From assembly GCA_031255035.1 (NCBI GenBank), contig JAIRTI010000104.1, positions 1-6,742 of the forward strand: a stretch of DNA of 6,742 bases, read 5' to 3'. The DNA comes from Desulfovibrio sp. GTDB taxonomy: Bacteria > Desulfobacterota > Desulfovibrionia > Desulfovibrionales > Desulfovibrionaceae. Positions 6,231-6,742 of the stretch are shown in pieces. The translations under genes and the position numbers were made by a program. The notes beneath the pieces were generated by a model that saw only the letters and a program-made list of their open reading frames with translations, made no database searches and had not been told where the DNA came from. The stretch's first letter is position 1. Each line of letters begins with the position of its first letter.

Positions 6231-6261
6231 TGAGGGGTCCAGGGAAAATCATTTCCCCTGG
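6231..6261. repeat. Dispersed palindromic repeat, copy 1
   Basis: TGAGGGGTCC followed by a palindrome of the form CCAGGGAAA, short spacer, TTTCCCCTGG. A second copy of the same element is at 6627-6655. A further hairpin, CCAGGGC-AAA-GCCCCGG (6268-6284, one mismatch), follows directly. Such G/C-rich palindromes between genes look like a repetitive intergenic element family, but the copy number in the genome cannot be seen from one window. Confidence 0.55.
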
Positions 6262-6324
6262 TGGTGTCCAGGGCAAAGCCCCGGCCGCCGGAGGCATTTC
6301 CAAGCCGCCTTCCTGAATAATAAC

Positions 6325-6358
6325 AGCCCGGCAAGGTTCGCCCTGCCGGGCTTTTTTT
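6325..6358 (+). terminator. Rho-independent terminator of the qrc operon
   Basis: AGCCCGGCA (6325-6333) pairs perfectly with TGCCGGGCT (6344-6352). After an A-C mismatch, two more G-C pairs close a UUCG tetraloop (6337-6340). Seven T residues (6352-6358) follow at once. This is a strong intrinsic terminator, 141 nt after the qrcD stop and in the right direction for the operon. Confidence 0.88.
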
Positions 6359-6378
6359 GGTGCGCCCCTCCGGCGCGG

Positions 6379-6413
6379 CAAAACAGAACGGCCCCCGCGT
6401 CACCACGGGAGCC
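6379..6413 (-). terminator. Possible terminator facing the opposite way
   Basis: In RNA from the - strand, GGCUCCCGU pairs with GCGGGGGCC over nine positions, including two G-U wobbles, around a 6-nt loop (6390-6413). It is followed by the U-rich GUUCUGUUUUG (6389-6379). On the + strand the wobbles become C-A mismatches and no T tract follows, so only - strand use makes sense. It would stop leftward transcription entering from beyond the window. The U tract is interrupted, so this is tentative. Confidence 0.35.
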
Positions 6414-6481
6414 CTTAAAAAACGCAAGAGTACGCCTCAGCGCCAAGCAATTCTCATTTTGATGAAGCCAATCTGATCGCA

Positions 6482-6523
6482 TGTGGGCTCTGCCCACACC
6501 CGCCAGGGCCTTGCCGGCCCTGG
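6482..6523. repeat. Pair of perfect hairpins
   Basis: Two inverted repeats stand 4 nt apart: TGTGGGC-TCT-GCCCACA (6482-6498, seven pairs) and CCAGGGCC-TTGCC-GGCCCTGG (6503-6523, eight pairs). No T tract follows, so they are not ordinary terminators. Their core resembles the hairpin at 6268-6284, suggesting the same repeat family. Confidence 0.55.
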
Positions 6524-6542
6524 ACCCGGCGATTGGGTGACT

Positions 6543-6630
6543 GGAGTGGTGTCCCTGTTGATGCGCACAGCCGGAATCCAACTGAGGAGTGATGTCCATG
6601 TTGATACGCGCAGCCGGAACCCCAACTGAG
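6543..6630. repeat. Imperfect tandem duplication, 43-nt unit
   Basis: A unit beginning GGAGTG at 6543 is repeated at 6586. Within it, GTCCCTGTTGATGCGCACAG (6551-6570) corresponds to GTCCATGTTGATACGCGCAG (6594-6613), with three substitutions, and CCGGAATCCAACTGAGG corresponds to CCGGAACCCCAACTGAGG, with one substitution and one inserted base. The second unit runs straight into the dispersed palindrome at 6627. Confidence 0.75.
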
Positions 6631-6655
6631 GGGGTCCGGGGGAAATCATTTCCCT
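6627..6655. repeat. Dispersed palindromic repeat, copy 2
   Basis: TGAGGGGGTCC followed by the palindrome GGGAAA-TCA-TTTCCC (6640-6654). It matches copy 1 at 6231-6261 along nearly its whole length, with a few substitutions and single-base shifts. The two copies bracket the terminator and hairpin region. Confidence 0.55.
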
Positions 6656-6742
6656 CAACAACTAAGTTTTCTTCAGAAAATTACAAAAAATATTTCAAAT
6701 TAATTCAAACAATTAAGCTAACTTTCAACTTTGTTGGGGTTA
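6656..6742. other. AT-rich stretch at the right edge
   Basis: About 24% G+C over 87 nt, against a GC-rich background. It is roughly bounded by CCCTCAACAA (6652-6661) and TTGTTGGGG (6731-6739), an imperfect inverted pair. A small hairpin, TTTTC-TTCA-GAAAA, lies at 6667-6680. This is the composition expected of a promoter region for a gene beyond the edge, but no confident -35/-10 pair was found. Confidence 0.4.

Larger units (their letters stand above)
6184..6742. other. Gene-poor 3' region with mosaic repeats
   Basis: I see no convincing gene in these 559 bases. Frames on the - strand (6190-6661) overlap one another, consist of repeat and hairpin DNA, and show no family resemblance. The region holds a short TTTAAGGAA direct repeat (6189-6197 and 6205-6213) right after qrcD, then hairpins, the operon terminator, a possible opposing terminator, a hairpin pair, a 43-nt tandem duplication and a final AT-rich stretch. 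No tRNA or CRISPR structure was seen. Confidence 0.6.

Noticed and set aside
6361..6376. GCGCC/GGCGC hairpin just after the operon terminator
   Set aside because: Only five pairs and no T tract; likely chance in GC-rich DNA.
6190..6661. Several overlapping - strand frames after the operon
   Set aside because: They run through the terminator, hairpins and tandem repeat, overlap each other in different frames and resemble no family.

Overview
The window carries a complete qrcABCD operon on the + strand. It encodes the Qrc menaquinone reductase complex described in sulfate-reducing Desulfovibrio. An rfbC-type sugar epimerase gene lies upstream, and a gene-poor, repeat-rich stretch of about 560 bases lies downstream. 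The gene content (multihaem periplasmic cytochrome, Tat-exported molybdopterin-family protein, four-cluster ferredoxin, NrfD-type membrane protein in that order), the GC-rich coding DNA and the G/C-rich intergenic hairpin repeats suggest a member of the Desulfovibrionaceae. The species cannot be named from the sequence alone.

Layout. Positions 1-126 hold the 5' end of an unrecognised gene on the - strand, running off the left edge. Positions 127-416 are a divergent intergenic region with an AT-rich core (about 185-260), a candidate - strand promoter and a 10-bp palindrome. Positions 417-980 encode dTDP-4-dehydrorhamnose 3,5-epimerase (RfbC/RmlC). Positions 981-1216 contain a weak terminator candidate, then an 18-bp palindrome that closely matches the binding site of the NADH-sensing repressor Rex, abutting a TTGACA -35 box. 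The four qrc genes fill 1217-6183. Their junctions are only 11-12 nt, and each downstream ribosome binding site starts inside the preceding TAA stop. Positions 6184-6742 hold a strong intrinsic terminator with a UUCG tetraloop, several hairpins, two copies of a dispersed palindromic repeat, a 43-nt tandem duplication, and a final AT-rich stretch of about 24% G+C.

How the genes work together, from what is known of the family. Periplasmic hydrogenases and formate dehydrogenases pass electrons to the type I tetrahaem cytochrome c3 and from there to the hexahaem QrcA. The electrons then pass through the iron-sulfur clusters of QrcC, held next to the apparently cofactor-free QrcB scaffold, to menaquinone bound at QrcD. 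The menaquinol feeds sulfate reduction through Qmo. The Rex-like site gives a plausible link between this electron input and the NADH/NAD+ ratio.

Qrc is an established system, so the operon itself is not new. The points most worth a second look are the Rex-like operator and its geometry, cysteine-rich tails of QrcA and QrcD that are all predicted on the cytoplasmic face, and the mosaic repeat region after the operon.
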